Assembly: GCA_007844125.1 (NCBI GenBank)
Contig: CM017563.1
Span: 28,778,356 to 28,842,355, forward strand
DNA length: 64,000 nt
Direction of reading: 5' to 3'
Origin: Sinonovacula constricta
Taxonomy: Eukaryota > Mollusca > Bivalvia > Cardiida > Solecurtidae
Below, piece by piece: positions 1 to 10,800 of the stretch (the first letter of the stretch is position 1; each line of letters begins with the position of its first letter). The notes below the pieces were generated by a model that saw only the letters and a program-made list of their open reading frames with translations, did no database searches and was not told the origin of the DNA. Made by a program: the position numbers and the translations under genes.

Positions 1-459
1 CAAACTTTATTATAAACGCACGACTTCTTTAGCATGTGAACAATTCAACACTTTAATACTAAATAATATTTAATGATGAAGACTTTTTATGATTTTCATT
101 TACCTACAATTCAGGATCAGGTTTTCATTACTCGTCTACTGTAATATCATATTTGAGAGGTATAATGATGGAAACGTAATTAAATGACATAATGTTAGGA
201 AGTATGGTTTAGAATATGGCAAGTATTAAACATGAGAAGCCCTTTACATCATACAGTTTACAAATGGGGTAATAAATTGTGTTTGAGAGAAGGCGTCTAT
301 TTAACAACATGAACACGTGTGCATCTATATTCGTTTGCTTCTGACATTAAGTCAATTACTACGCCTAAAATAATGACTTTGCTTAATGTGAAAAAGAATA
401 ACAGGATCATATAGATTTTCGAGATAAAGATTTGTGTACGCTATTACAACTGTCATATA
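1..459. other. Gene-free AT-rich flank
   Basis: I see no coding exon, RNA gene or repeat in this stretch. It is the left flank of the mariner insertion and ends in the TA dinucleotide (458-459) that the transposon duplicated. Confidence 0.5.
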
Positions 460-491
460 CGAGGGCTGTTCAATAAATACGCGGAAAAGTG
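460..491 (+). repeat. Left terminal inverted repeat of mariner element
   Basis: This 32-bp end pairs with 2229-2260 with one mismatch. TA lies immediately outside it. In mariner elements the terminal repeats are the transposase binding and cleavage sites. Confidence 0.92.
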
Positions 492-757
492 TCGCTATTT
501 CCTTATTTTCTAAGTTAGCTGAATAAAACTTATACAGTAATAGAGACAAACATAGTTTGAAAATATACAGCAAATATTGCCGTTCTGGCATGAATCATAT
601 GTTAACAAACGGTCGTTATGGTAACCACATGTAGCGATTACCGGCCCACTTTTGTTCATTTTTATAAATAGTCACTGGTTAATAATAACGTCGCATTTTA
701 ACGTTTACCGTGCGATTTTCACCATAATTTACGCGCAATATGTTGGCGTTACGCACA

Positions 758-783
758 TGACGTCATGTTAGTGTGTGACGTCA
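758..783. promoter_or_regulatory. Two perfect CRE palindromes upstream of the transposase
   Basis: TGACGTCA occurs at 758-765 and again at 776-783, 18 bp apart and 45-70 bp upstream of the transposase ATG at 828. This octamer is the consensus full site for CREB/ATF bZIP proteins. A pair so close together in AT-rich DNA, directly before a start codon, suggests a promoter element carried by the transposon. No transcription start is visible, and regulation by CREB/ATF is inference. Confidence 0.5.
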
Positions 784-827
784 TTTAGGCGTTAAGCGGC
801 CATATTGTTTAGTGCGTATACGTTAAA

Positions 828-2017
828 ATGGCATTGGAACAACGATCTTCAATACAATTTTGTGTTTTGAACGGATTTTCAAAGAAAGAAACAATGTTAA
901 GATTACAAAAAGCATATGGTGATCAGGCGATGAAGAAAACGGCAATGTACAAGTGGTATGCACGATTTCTAGGCGGCCAACAAAGCATCCATGACGACAA
1001 ACGCAGTGGACGTCCTAAGGTTGTAACGTCAAATCACGTCGCTGTGATAAAGGAGCTGCTTGACAATGATTGTCGGATAACAATTCGCGAAATGCACGAA
1101 AGATCGGATTGTAGCATTGGCACAGTGCATCGCATTATTCACGATGAACTCAATATGAGACGCCTGTGTGCCAGGTGGATTCCTAAAATATTGACGGACG
1201 AACAAAAAGTGGAAAGGGTGCGGTGTTGCGATCAATTTCTCAGACGCTTTCATAGGGAAGGTGAACGTTTCTTGCGACGGATAGTGACTGTTGATGAGAC
1301 ATGGGTCAGCCTATACGAACCTGAAACGAAATCACAGTCTTCTATGTGGAAAACTCCAGGATCGCTTTCACCTAAAAAGTTTAAAATCGTCCCATCTGCA
1401 GGGAAACAGATGTTCATCGTCTTCTTTGACGTCGACGGCGTGATACTGGGCCACGCGGTACCCCTGGGTCAGACTGTGACGGCGAAGTATTATTATAAGG
1501 TGAGTAAATTTATTAAATCTATAATAAGATATTCATTATTATGTCAATACATATCCTAATAATTATTTATATTTGTGTAAGTAATTATGAAAATAAATTA
1601 TAACGACAATTTACTTATCATTGTATTTCTTTATGCTTTCAGATTCTGAGACTCGGTTTTATGAGGGCGATGAGAAAGAAGCGGGCCACGAAAATCGCCG
1701 ACACGATATTTTATCACGACAATGCATCGTCTCATCGTGCGGCCGAAACACAGTACACAATCAGGAAACCCGGCTTCGAAGTCCTCGAGCACCCGGCCTA
1801 CAGCCCTGACCTCGCGCCGTGCGAGTTCGTTCTGTTCCCGACACTAAAGAACGTTCTGCGGGGACAACACTTTGATGATGTGGACGAGTTGTTCTACGCG
1901 GTGCAAGGTGCAATTTCAGAGATAAATGATGGCTCCTACTTTAATAGTTTCATGTCATGGATCAACCGTTGTAAAAAGTGTGTTTCCTTTCACGGAGAGT
2001 ATTTCGAGAAGGACTAG
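828..2017 (+). CDS. Mariner-type transposase, two exons, DD34E triad
   Basis: Exons 828-1499 and 1643-2017 join in phase 0 to give 348 residues, the usual mariner length (about 345). The intron (1500-1642, 143 bp) opens GTGAGT and closes TTATGCTTTCAG. An N-terminal helix-turn-helix region occupies about residues 5-110. WIPKILT near 117-123 corresponds to the mariner linker motif WVPHEL. The catalytic domain follows: D156 in VDETW, D250 in HDNASSH and YSPDLAP near 277-283. The third metal ligand falls at residue 285, 34 residues after D250, and is glutamate (APCEF), where mariners normally have aspartate (DD34D). The enzyme would cut and paste the element at TA sites. Both the intron and the glutamate are unusual for mariner. 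No frameshift is seen. Alternatives are a divergent mariner lineage with a DD34E triad, or an allele with a substituted ligand. Confidence 0.92.
1500..1642 (+). other. Intron in the mariner transposase gene
   Basis: A 143-bp AT-rich segment with canonical GT donor and pyrimidine-rich AG acceptor separates the YYYK and ILRLG coding segments. Removing it restores a full-length transposase at the expected spacing between the first and second catalytic aspartates. Read through, the frame stops at 1557-1559. Confidence 0.85.
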
Positions 2018-2228
2018 GTGCGTGTTTTGGGTGACTCTCATACATGCATTGAGCGTGACGTCGTTACGACGTTGGGCCGGTTTCACTGCGATTACCTTAG
2101 AAATACTTGAAATTGTACTATTAATTTTTATCCGATTTTATTGAAATTTTGTGTACATGTTTATTATATGTTTATTTACAAAATGTAAAGAGAACGTAAA
2201 TTTCCCATGAATATTAAAAATATGGCAG

Positions 2229-2260
2229 CACTTTTCCGTGTATTTATTGAACAGCCCTCG
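2229..2260 (-). repeat. Right terminal inverted repeat of mariner element
   Basis: Inverted partner of 460-491, with 31 of 32 bases matching. It is followed by TA at 2261-2262. Confidence 0.92.
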
Positions 2261-2589
2261 TACACTGTCCAAATCTCTAATAAATGGTTTGTCTGTCTTT
2301 AAGCTCGACTGCAACCGCCCACCATCATCCCAACACCCCACCATTACACAGCCCACGAAGCCCGTCTGCTATCCCTTCTGTTCTCATCTATTCAACTTGT
2401 TAGTTTGTTTCTTGCGAAACCGCAACATCTTTATACAATAGGCCTTGCTGAATACTTCCTACTACACAATTCTAGCAGCATGTATTTTATATGATTGTCA
2501 TTCTAGGAATATGATATACACTACAAGTAAGTGCAAAATCGGATTCATTGACAAATAAGATATGATTGAAGTCGGCTATATTGTCATTT

Positions 2590-3190
2590 AATTTATCCAA
2601 TAAGTGTATTTTCCTTTGACAGACATTGGACGTTGGTTCCTCAATTTCATCTACACATGAACAGGATACTACAACATCTACACTTCTTCTCTGGTCATTT
2701 TTTCCATGATTAAAAATCTAATTAATTTACTATCAACAGTTTTCTTTAGTTTTTTCTAATGGAAATGACACTTACCTCTCTTCTAGATACCATGTGGATA
2801 TTATCATTCAATTACGTCACTAACCTATCTAATTAAACGTCAGTGCTTGGACATTTTTTTAATCAATTAGATCTAATTTTTCATTGATTTCATTTGAGAA
2901 ACCCTTCGGGAAGTGCGAGGTAAGGGCTCTGCAAAACCGCTTTAAGTAATCCAGTTTGCCTACTGACCGCTAAAAGGCGGTAACAGTTGGGTTTACTCTT
3001 ATTTGTTTAATGACTCATAACATATTTGTTGTTACTGTTACATTTGGCTTGGATGTGAATACCCTTGTTCCGTGCCTTTTCAAAATTTGGTACATTTTGC
3101 GATGCTTATAGAACTTTGTTACATTTCCTTATTCTATGTTATTTTCATAATTGCTATAACTTTGTCTATTTTACACTAACTGAGCGTGTC
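2590..3190 (+). repeat. Interspersed repeat R1, copy 1
   Basis: About 600 bp that align by eye at roughly 70-80% with the reverse complement of 43020-43640. The shared path runs from a block around ACATTGGAC and GGTTCCTCAATT (2623-2650), through GCTTGGACATTTTTTTA (2845), CATTTGAGAAACCC (2892) and CTACTGACCG with GGCGGTAAC (about 2960-2985), to ACATTTGGCTTG near 3040 and a terminal block near 3180. The core at 2893-2995 is also shared with 31685-31800. This copy has several in-frame stops. I do not recognise the family; it could be a SINE, a non-autonomous DNA element or a LINE 3' region. Confidence 0.75.
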
Positions 3191-5317
3191 TTTACTCAGT
3201 GAAAACATGTGCCACTCAAAGAGCAATGCTAGCAGTCAGTAGTAAGCAACACTTGTACTATTTTAATTAACGGATATAATACCCAGAACAGTGCTGAGTG
3301 TCTTAGCTCGGCTTACCACATGTTAAGCTGATCACATAATAAACACTGTTTGTTTATCTGACACACATTGTTATATATCGATAGCAAGGGCAGAGCAAAC
3401 TATCGTTTATAAGTCTTGCTGATGCATGTATTACTTTCTCATACATTCAAAAACGACAAAGAAAACAATCTTAATGATCGCTACAGGAACAAAGCAAAAC
3501 AGTCCATATTGGCGCGATGTAACAAAACACATTTAGTAAACCTAGTATTTCTGGTAACATGTCCCGTTAATGTGTGTCACAGTAACCAGTATAAAATTGA
3601 TATTTTTTAAATCTCAAAAATAGAATTAGGTCATGATACAAACTGCAATTCATACTACATCAATGCTTTCTGAAACTGTTGTTGCTGTCGGTTGTTGTCA
3701 TGCCTTTGTCGCGTATGAACATCTTCTATGATTATCGTCGCCACGCATCTACACGGCGTCTATATGTTATCGTTCTTAGAAAAGCTCTGTGGATGGCGCC
3801 TTTTTTTTTACAAGTGAAGTGTAACGCTTTTATCTATTGAATTTCGATTATAATTCAACTTTGGTTTAATTTAAATTTCTTTTTTACGACGATATACTAT
3901 GTGTAACGCTAACGTTATGGATTAATCTGTGTTCTTTCCGTGCTTCTAGATACAACTCGTTAGTGAATTTAATTTTGGGATGTGAACTTGACGGCTTGTT
4001 AAATCTTTTAAATAACAACACGCTTTTGTTGTTTCTTGGTCCATTTGTTGTTAGGCGAAAATGGTACATTGTTGAAGAAGGATCTCGATGAAGACCTTGC
4101 GTGCTTTGCATCAATGCTATCTTGTAATAATGGTGGCGTACATCAAACTTTTGCTGGGGGAAAACCCATGACATTTTTCGCCAGTATTTGTAATGTCTAT
4201 TTGAATTCTACATATACTCGCTTTTAATCGACTATTTTTGATCTGCTGACAAGTTTATATACACACGTACGCCAAACATTGCCTGCTTCCATACGTGGAG
4301 GGTATTCCACACATATGTTAAAAATCAACATAACGACAATGTAGAAGCATTATAAAGCCAATGATAGGATGTACTAGAACAGTGTAATGAGCAGACCACA
4401 TATACAAGTAAAGGATAAATTAAGGGTCTTTCAGTCTTGGAACTTTGTCGTCACGATGTCATTACCCTATTAACACTGCTGGGTTATAAACGAAAAATAA
4501 TTAAAACACACATGATCAATAAAAAAACATATACAGATTCTAGAGCTTGCAAAGGGTTGTTAATATAACACTGCATCCTAAAACTATTATGCATAATCTG
4601 GTCATAATATAGCGCCATATGTCTACAAAAATATGGGAACGTGGCTTCAGTATTAATTGGTCACTGTTACGAAATCGTCCCTTTTTCAGTCTAGCAGCCG
4701 CATATTGAGCATCGCTACCAAACATATTTCCTGTGTTACATGCAACATCCTTTTACATGAAGTCAATACTACAAGGAAACATTACATAGTTTTTTTTAAT
4801 ATCACACAGGTATTTTGGTATCAAACCTGCAAGAAAAATTCCCGTGTAATAAATCGTTTTAATGTGCATTTAGACGGAAAAAGATCATCATGTTTAGACC
4901 TATTGCCTAATAATGTCTATATTTTTTAAACTAAGCATGTAAAATGTCATATTAATACATCTTAACATAAACAGTCAATTGTTGACTGTACCTTTAATAT
5001 GGGACTCTTGTTTTTCTGCCGACAAAACACATACACACCAACCTTGGAACGCTTTATCATCGAAACGAGGTAACTTCAGACTTGTGAACTTTAAGCGGAA
5101 TTGATTTGGTGATTACATTGTTGTAGAAGCCGATTCCGGTGCAAATGTAAACAATCGAGCAAGTGGCACTAATTATTGTTCTTCTGTTTTACGAATTATA
5201 ATGTCTGCTCCATAAATCATACATTTGATTCCATTCTAATAAGCTGTAATTGTGTTTTGTCTCGGAAACAATCGTTTAATGGTTGTGTAACACTCTTATT
5301 TCTGTAACCTAAATAGA
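3191..5317. other. Intergenic, no gene recognised
   Basis: AT-rich sequence with no recognised exon or RNA gene. Short open frames exist near 3900-4220 on both strands but have no recognisable domain. A 27-bp motif at 5138-5164 recurs, slightly changed, at 58877-58903. Confidence 0.4.
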
Positions 5318-5439
5318 ATGGGATCGACGGACACTTTCGAATACTCGAATTCCATCCTCACATTGAACGATACAGACACGATCTTATCGACCGGCTTCTA
5401 CGGATTAAGGTGCGTCAAGAACCTCGATTTTGAAAACGT
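5318..5439 (+). CDS. Possible first coding exon of an unknown gene
   Basis: An ATG at 5318 opens a 40-codon frame of higher GC than its surroundings. It starts MGSTDTFEYSNS, contains an N-glycosylation sequon (NDT) and is followed exactly by a strong donor, GTAAGT at 5440. The nearest good acceptor is at 6039-6040 (TTGCTTTTTAG). Joining 5439 to 6041 continues in frame for a further 12 residues to a TAA at 6075-6077, giving 52 residues in all. No family is recognised. It could be an isolated chance ORF, or the 5' exon of a gene whose other exons I cannot see. Confidence 0.3.
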
Positions 5440-5485
5440 GTAAGTGACATTATTGTGGTCGTACACATCTTATATGCTTACTTTG

Positions 5486-5535
5486 TACAGTCGAACCTCG
5501 TTTACTCGTCCCTTATTAAGTCGATACTTATGCAT
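5486..5535 (+). mobile_element. Possible pogo/Tigger-like transposon end
   Basis: TA at 5486-5487 is followed by CAGTCGAACCTCG, which resembles the terminal repeats of pogo/Tigger-type elements (CAG start, TA target). No matching inverted end was found nearby, so this would be a solitary or highly decayed end. The resemblance rests on memory of the family. Confidence 0.3.
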
Positions 5536-6077
5536 ACGTCGATAAAAACGAACGGTCTCGACTTTAATCCTTATATATTTAATATAAATAAAAATTGGTA
5601 AGTCGATGCAATAAATGTGAATATAATTGTCAATTAATGATTAAACCGTACCATGCGTTCTAGAATGTTTACGCTCTTCTTATACAAGTTAAACATTTAA
5701 GGACGTTTAAATAACCATTACTTATACTCATTTCCGCCTCCAAATATATTCATAACAACACACACGTGCCGAGTACAACAATGAATGCTATTAACATTAT
5801 TGAAATAGTTTCAGCTTAATCTAATGATTTATTCATCATATCAAATCATTTAGAAACTACTCACAAGATATTGGTATTTACCAAATACAACATTGCAAGA
5901 ACATTTTTATCGGCTTACATACAATTTATTCAGTGATTTAGAACACTGTAATCGCTACCGAGCCAATCAGTGTACTGTTTATAATTGACATGCGCACGTG
6001 ACCTGTCGCGACGTATGATGTGTGCGTGCTTGCTTTTTAGGTTCTCGATGTCATCTCGAAAGAATGAAAAAATGTAA

Positions 6078-7657
6078 TATGTATTTTTACTATATAAGCA
6101 ATTTTATTCGGTGGGTTCATTTTAATTTCGAATGATTTTCTATTAATTTTATTGATTTAACTCCAATTTTGTTATTATATAGTTCTTAGTACACCGTAAA
6201 TTTGTGTCAGATTGAATGATGTTTTATTTGTCTATTTATACGCTGGTCTCTATCCAACACACCGACCAAACATTTCAGAATCATTAGCCATTTTATCTAT
6301 TTATAGGCCATCTACAATAGTGTCTTCCTTGGAAATTTTATATTGCTACTGTTTAAAGTTTCTATGTTTCTTTGGAGATGTTTAAGTCGTAATAGTATTT
6401 GTAATATTTTTTTGAAATAAAAAAAACACAAATCATACTGGTTTAAAGGTCGGTCGAGATGAAAAGTAAAACGTCGTGACAAACTATTTTAGCATCAACA
6501 ATCGTTTTATAAGAAAACAAGTTCGAAAACATAAAACAACACTTTTTATTCAATTCATAAAACACATAAATAAGAAAGCATTTTCTGTGACGTATCTACG
6601 AAATGCCTTACACACATCAGTAAGAGAAAGTATACATTTGATATAAATTCCAGTTCTAACAAGACTGGTGACAGTCAGTAGCACAACTTTCTCACACAGC
6701 TGCACAGTGACTCTCAAACTCTGACTGGTGTTATGGTTCCGTTTTATTTTTGTTACGATTTTGGTTTTCATGTTACCATCTTAAGACTATACAGGATAAA
6801 AATGTACTTTTTCTATTCCTTAAATGTATAGTAAAGTCAGACTGCACTTACTTCTATAATAACTTCCGTGGAACAACCCGTTTAAAACAAGATGTATAAG
6901 GGCAAAAGGTTGACCAACACAATAGCAAGAGTAATCTTTTTGCACATGGCTTAAGTCAACATAACTGATTGGCTTCGAATGAAAGCGACACAGCTAAGAA
7001 ATGGTATGTTGAAAACTGATTGCCACCAGTGTAATTTAAACCACATAAAACCAATACTAGGCTACCTTGCAAGAGGTCCCGGGTTCGACCAATACACAGT
7101 TAAAGTTATTTGTTTTCTTTTGCTTTTATATATTTTTGCCTTTATCTTACCTTAACACTGGTTAGCAAATTTACAGCACATATTGTTTTCCACAGATAGG
7201 ATTTTCGAGTATTGTTCTTTAGCCACATATCATTTTAAAATATATTTGAGGAGGTAAACCAGTTTGTCGGCGGCCCTTACTTTGGATTCACAACAGTATT
7301 CTTACTGAAGAACAGTTAACGATATATTATAGAATAACGATTGGGACAATAATAACAGCCACGATTTGTAAAAAAAAAAATGTTTGCGGTAAATATGTAA
7401 TCTAATGCTACGATTAACATACAGACATAATGACCCACTCACGACATAAAGCCGTACAACTGTTAGAACAGAAACATGTTCCGATAGTTGACAATTTGTG
7501 ACCTTTTAACCGGTAAGTACTTATATTTACACAAATGTCACCCTGAACGATATAAGTTTTGTGTCTAATCTATGGTTCCTGATGCTGGACAATGTTGTTC
7601 AAACAAGTACACTCATTCATGTTAAGACCATTGTTAACCTATTAACCACTAATCCTC
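6078..7657. other. Intergenic; downstream flank of the receptor gene
   Basis: No exon is recognised. This is the 3' side of the minus-strand receptor and probably holds its 3' untranslated region. A minus-strand AATAAA hexamer lies near 6740 and is a distant polyadenylation candidate. GGTCCCGGGTTCGACC near 7074-7090 resembles a tRNA B box but lacks a recognisable tRNA body. Confidence 0.4.
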
Positions 7658-7878
7658 TTATGCAACGATGTCCTTAGTAGAACTTGTGTCTGTATTTAAA
7701 TGGTGTACACCATGATGACCGTTAGAAGAGACACAGTGGGATGTGTATCGAACACTATATGTCTGACCACTCTGTAGAAACGTCATCTTGTACTGATCAT
7801 TTCGCCGAAATTGATTGGGACGGCGACCGCAATGTACACACATCCATACAGATACACGGAACTCTTTACGGAATTTAT
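7658..7878 (-). CDS. Receptor exon 5: helix 8 and cytoplasmic tail
   Basis: Starts after the acceptor TTTAACTTCAG and runs to the stop codon at 7658-7660. It encodes KFRKEFR, two nearby cysteines (CVHC) and a Ser/Thr- and His-rich tail of about 55 residues with several possible phosphorylation sites. Confidence 0.9.
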
Positions 7879-10800
7879 CTGAAGTTAAATAAAAAATATA
7901 TAAATAAGAAACAGCCGGAATCATTAAAAGAACGTGGAAAATTATCAAAACAAACAACAGAAGGGGAGAGAACAGCAGCTTACATCAATAACATGTGAAT
8001 TCGGCCTCTTATATATGTGTATGGAAATGTCGTGTTTTAATGACCAGAACGATCTATAAGTCCGAATAAAATGGGAAAATATTGCTTACCGCTCATGAAG
8101 TTGTAAATAACTGGGTTAATGCAACTATTGAAGAATGTGGCCCAATGTGCTATCAAAGCGAAGATGTTCATATAAGGCAACGAATCCAGTTTGTCAAGGT
8201 ATCTGGAATAAACAAAGCGACCATTGTAGCTGAATGAAAAGATTTTAGCATATATTTTTAAAATACACAAACACAATAACATTATCAATTCATAACTGTC
8301 GTCTTATTTTCAATATTTTTGTTTAGTTCAAACAATGTATGAAATAATCAATTGTGCAATTTAAAACTGTTGAAAAACATTGTTTTTATAATTCATTCCA
8401 CTATAGCGAATTATAGCTGTATAGTTCCAAATGTATATAAATCTTACCTAAATATATTTAGAAGATGGTTTGGAAGAAAGCATAGTCCAAACACAATTAC
8501 AACTGCCACAAGCATTTTAGCTGCTTTTTTTCTCCCCTCTATTTGCTCATCAGTGTCAGTTGTCGTATTTCTCTTCAACATCGGCTTCTGTTTATCTACA
8601 AATACAAGCCAAATGAAAATAGCCGTCACTCAGACGCCTTATCCAAAATCACAGCACGATAGTCTGACAAATCACAGACAAAGAGTCGATTCGCTGATTT
8701 TTTTGTTACTTTTGCCAAATTGTGCAAACAATCAAGCTTAGGTCACATTTATAGCAGAAGTCTCATAAATCATCAATTGCTTTTGCTTTTATGAAGAAAT
8801 ATTTTGCGATCTCCACCTGAGCACACGTTTATTTTTTTAAACTAAATAGGAAAGATGGTTTCATAAAGTATGAGAAGAATGTTTCATTTGACTATGACAG
8901 AGGACAAAAAGACCTATAATGTTTTTGAAAAAGGTATCTGTCAAGCAGACAGTCAAAATGACATCTGCATTATTTACTAATAATTCCATTAATATGACAT
9001 GTTTAATATTTCCATAAATTTCCATAATATCCAATGGGTCATTATAGATGTATGCTTTTAAGATTCTTTCGCTTATTTTGTCGAAAAGAAATATATATTT
9101 TTTTAAGAAAATAGCTCGTAAAGGTAAATTGAAGTTTATTTTATTTTGACCCAGAACAAATATGAAATCATACTTGGCTACAGCAGATGTTTACAGTTCA
9201 AAATATTAAGACAGACTTTAAAATATAGACCTGACTTCTTATTTTTGAAATAAAATTAACGAAAACCAACACCGATACTATATGAAGGACACAATTCTAT
9301 ACCTGTTTTTGATGATCTGTAGGCGTGGTCCCCCCAGAGAACCCAGGCGATGTGTATGTACGTAAACGCCATCAAGCATAGCGGCAGGAAATAGAGGCCG
9401 GCCATGAGGCAGATTTGGAAGATGACCACGTCATGTGTGTCCCACAAGGATGGGTAACATGACGTATACAGAACCGTGTCTTGACGTAAAGGGTTGATGT
9501 TAGAGGCAATCAATTCTGGTATAGATACACACAGAGACACGACCCAAACGCCGACAATGATGGTTCGAGCCCGTCGCATAGTGCTATGGAATCGCAGAGG
9601 ATGACAAATGGCGTACCAACGTTCCACTGATATGGCACTGAGTGTCAACACAGACACGGACACGGACGTTGTCTACAAAGAAAGATACAGCCATTTGGTT
9701 GAACATACTTCTGTACAAAATGTTTTAATAAGTTCATTAATTTTTGCACAACCAATTGTAGGCATTCTGGAGATTTTATCAATAATCAACGTCTTTAAGA
9801 AATTGGTTTCAGATAAATATCTAGATAGAACATGTACCTGAAGCCGTCACACGTTACCTTGGCAACCTCTCGTGTGACATATTAAACCAAAACCTGAACT
9901 CATATAACCCAACAAAGTTAATTAAAAAAAATCAGGAAATCATTTTGCGCTCAATTTTTAAGAAGTTTTAGAGATAGAGTGTAGATTTGTTTAAAGTCCA
10001 CTTTGGCAGACCTAGTAATGAAAATCCCCAATGTAAATAAAACAGCTTGTATAGTATACAAGTAAAATTGGAGTACTGAAGTAAAATTGTAAACACTGCT
10101 AATTCCTAAAGCAAACGTTGAGGCAATTACAACATTTATCATAATTATAGATATACAGTGAAAAAATAAATAATGAAAAACAGTCGTTGTGTGCCTAAAC
10201 CTTACTTACTGAATGAACAAGTCGCATGTTTAGGGCAAAATGTCTTTGGCAGATTTGTTATAAAATATTTTTTTAACTTAAACCTAACAAACTCACTTTC
10301 AGAATGTTACGTAAGAAATCCTCAACAAGTTAGAATTCGGGAAAGTATAACCGTTGTTCCCATTTTGACCATTCTTCAGACTGACTGTCTATCGTTTAGA
10401 CAACCTATGATCAAATGGCGTTGCTTACATTTAAATTTTTTTACTTAACTATTTCAAAACACATTAGCATTATATCAATAATATAGTCATGTTCCTCGCA
10501 TAGCTACACCCAATGGAAAGATCCTTTTAAGTGCTATTGATTTTATTTATAAACTTATTCTAATGAGCCAATTAACGGCGATATTTGTGAAGTTAATTGG
10601 CACCATATGCTTTTAACCGGTATGCCTGATGTCCTGTGCAATCCGAGCGTAGCAGATTGTCCAGCGTATGGAGGGTTACAGATAAACAGATGTTAACTGG
10701 AATGGTATAATTTGATACATTTAAAATGCGTAGAAAAAATTAAAGACTATTAATGTTTATACAGGTACATGTACATGTTATTGTAAGAAAAGACAATAGC

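Larger units (their letters stand above)
460..2260 (+). mobile_element. Complete mariner-type DNA transposon
   Basis: A 1,801-bp element bounded by 32-bp terminal inverted repeats at 460-491 and 2229-2260. They differ at one base (G at 481 against A at the matching right-hand position) and both begin CGAGGGCTGTTCAATAAATA when read inward. TA flanks both ends (458-459 and 2261-2262), which is the target duplication expected of the Tc1/mariner superfamily. Similarity between the ends fades quickly beyond the 32 bp. Inside lie about 335 bp of leader, a two-exon transposase of full family length without disabling stops, and about 210 bp of trailer. Near-identical ends plus an open frame suggest a fairly recent insertion; present activity is unknown. 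Confidence 0.93.

Noticed and set aside
1029..1253. Minus-strand frame inside the mariner element
   Set aside because: Antisense to the transposase DNA-binding region.
7060..7095. tRNA gene suggested by CCCGGGTTCGACC
   Set aside because: No cloverleaf partner arms are visible; at most a SINE remnant.
7741..7998. Plus-strand 85-codon frame
   Set aside because: Antisense to the last receptor exon, which has clear receptor homology on the minus strand.
8352..8741. Plus-strand 129-codon frame
   Set aside because: Overlaps receptor exon 3 antisense and adjacent intron; no domain.
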